A DNA stretch of 14,908 bases from Bacteroidota bacterium (lineage in GTDB: Bacteria; Bacteroidota; Bacteroidia; Chitinophagales; Chitinophagaceae): contig JAGWPI010000284.1 of the NCBI GenBank assembly GCA_028877005.1, positions 1-14,908 of the forward strand, read 5' to 3'. Under the pieces are notes generated by a model. That model was given only the letters and a program-made list of their open reading frames with translations, did not search any database and had not been told where the DNA came from. Both the position numbers and the translations under genes were made by a program. Positions 14,725-14,908 of this stretch are shown here, in pieces; positions within the stretch are counted from its first letter, which is position 1; the number at the start of each line of letters is the position of its first letter.

Positions 14725-14908
14725 ATGAAAGCCATCGTAATTCTTATATGCTTTTTGTTTTTACAGAGTTGTGTAGAACAGCAAAAACCTAATCTTGTAA
14801 ATCAGTCCACTATTGTGTTAATGCCGGTACATTTGATGGATACTATCCAGCATTTTTTTAATAATGATAATTGGCGTGTTGTAATGAATGGGAAAGATAC
14901 ATTCTATC
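14725..14908 (+). CDS. N-terminal part of a predicted lipoprotein (runs off window)
   Basis: From the ATG at 14725 the frame stays open to the window edge, giving 61 complete residues. It starts MKAIVILICFLFLQSC with a lipobox at LQSC (Cys16), so a signal-peptidase II lipoprotein is predicted. The visible mature part (STIVLMPVHLMDTIQHFF, then NWRVVMNGKDTF) is mixed alpha/beta in character and matches no family I recognise. It follows the operon terminator by 22 bases and so should have its own promoter; AAATTTTG just upstream is only a poor -7 candidate. Real length and function cannot be judged from this fragment. Confidence 0.7.
   Translation, partial: MKAIVILICFLFLQSCVEQQKPNLVNQSTIVLMPVHLMDTIQHFFNNDNWRVVMNGKDTFY

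Noticed and set aside
1..14908. CRISPR array, insertion sequence, prophage or integrase
   Set aside because: No regularly spaced repeats, transposase or integrase motifs, or phage genes are visible. The tRNA has no duplicated 3' end downstream that would mark an attachment site.

Overview
The window reads as chromosome of a Bacteroidota bacterium, most likely Chitinophagaceae or a close relative. The evidence is the AT-rich composition, several TAnnTTTG-type -7 promoter boxes in front of genes, no clear Shine-Dalgarno sequences, an outer-membrane TonB-dependent receptor with an N-terminal carboxypeptidase-regulatory-like domain, several lipoproteins, and housekeeping proteins that look Bacteroidota-like. 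The family assignment is an inference. I see no CRISPR array, transposase, integrase or phage gene.

Left end (1-1010) is accessory in character. It holds the C-terminal end of a gene that resembles the DUF6973 family. A small lipoprotein gene follows 3 bases later, and then about 330 bases of decayed sequence with gene remnants. From 1014 the window becomes ordinary chromosome. Class II fumarase (fumC, minus strand) has its own terminator and promoter. It diverges from a secreted GH29 alpha-L-fucosidase, whose stop lies only 4 bases from the stop of the convergent enoyl-CoA hydratase gene.

Positions 4004-8357 form a leftward block: gltX (glutamyl-tRNA synthetase), a membrane glycosyltransferase of the ArnT/PMT type, a stand-alone cobalamin-binding protein related to the small domain of methylmalonyl-CoA mutase, and the enoyl-CoA hydratase. 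The last two lie 3 bases apart and appear to have their own promoter, so they are probably a metabolic pair in acyl-CoA chemistry. gltX diverges from a polysaccharide deacetylase. Both start codons sit exactly 4 bases downstream of a TATCTTTG box, which predicts leaderless mRNAs. A TatD-family metal-dependent hydrolase and tRNA-Ser(GGA) follow on the plus strand.

The right end (10371-14702) is a two-gene outer-membrane module: a TonB-dependent receptor, best started at a GTG, then a lipoprotein predicted to form a beta-helix. No SusD gene lies beside the receptor. A strong hairpin terminator closes the unit. The window ends inside another small lipoprotein gene. Most of the window is conventional. 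The points most worth checking are the symmetric leaderless promoter pair, the DUF6973-like/lipoprotein pair, and the SusD-less receptor/lipoprotein module.
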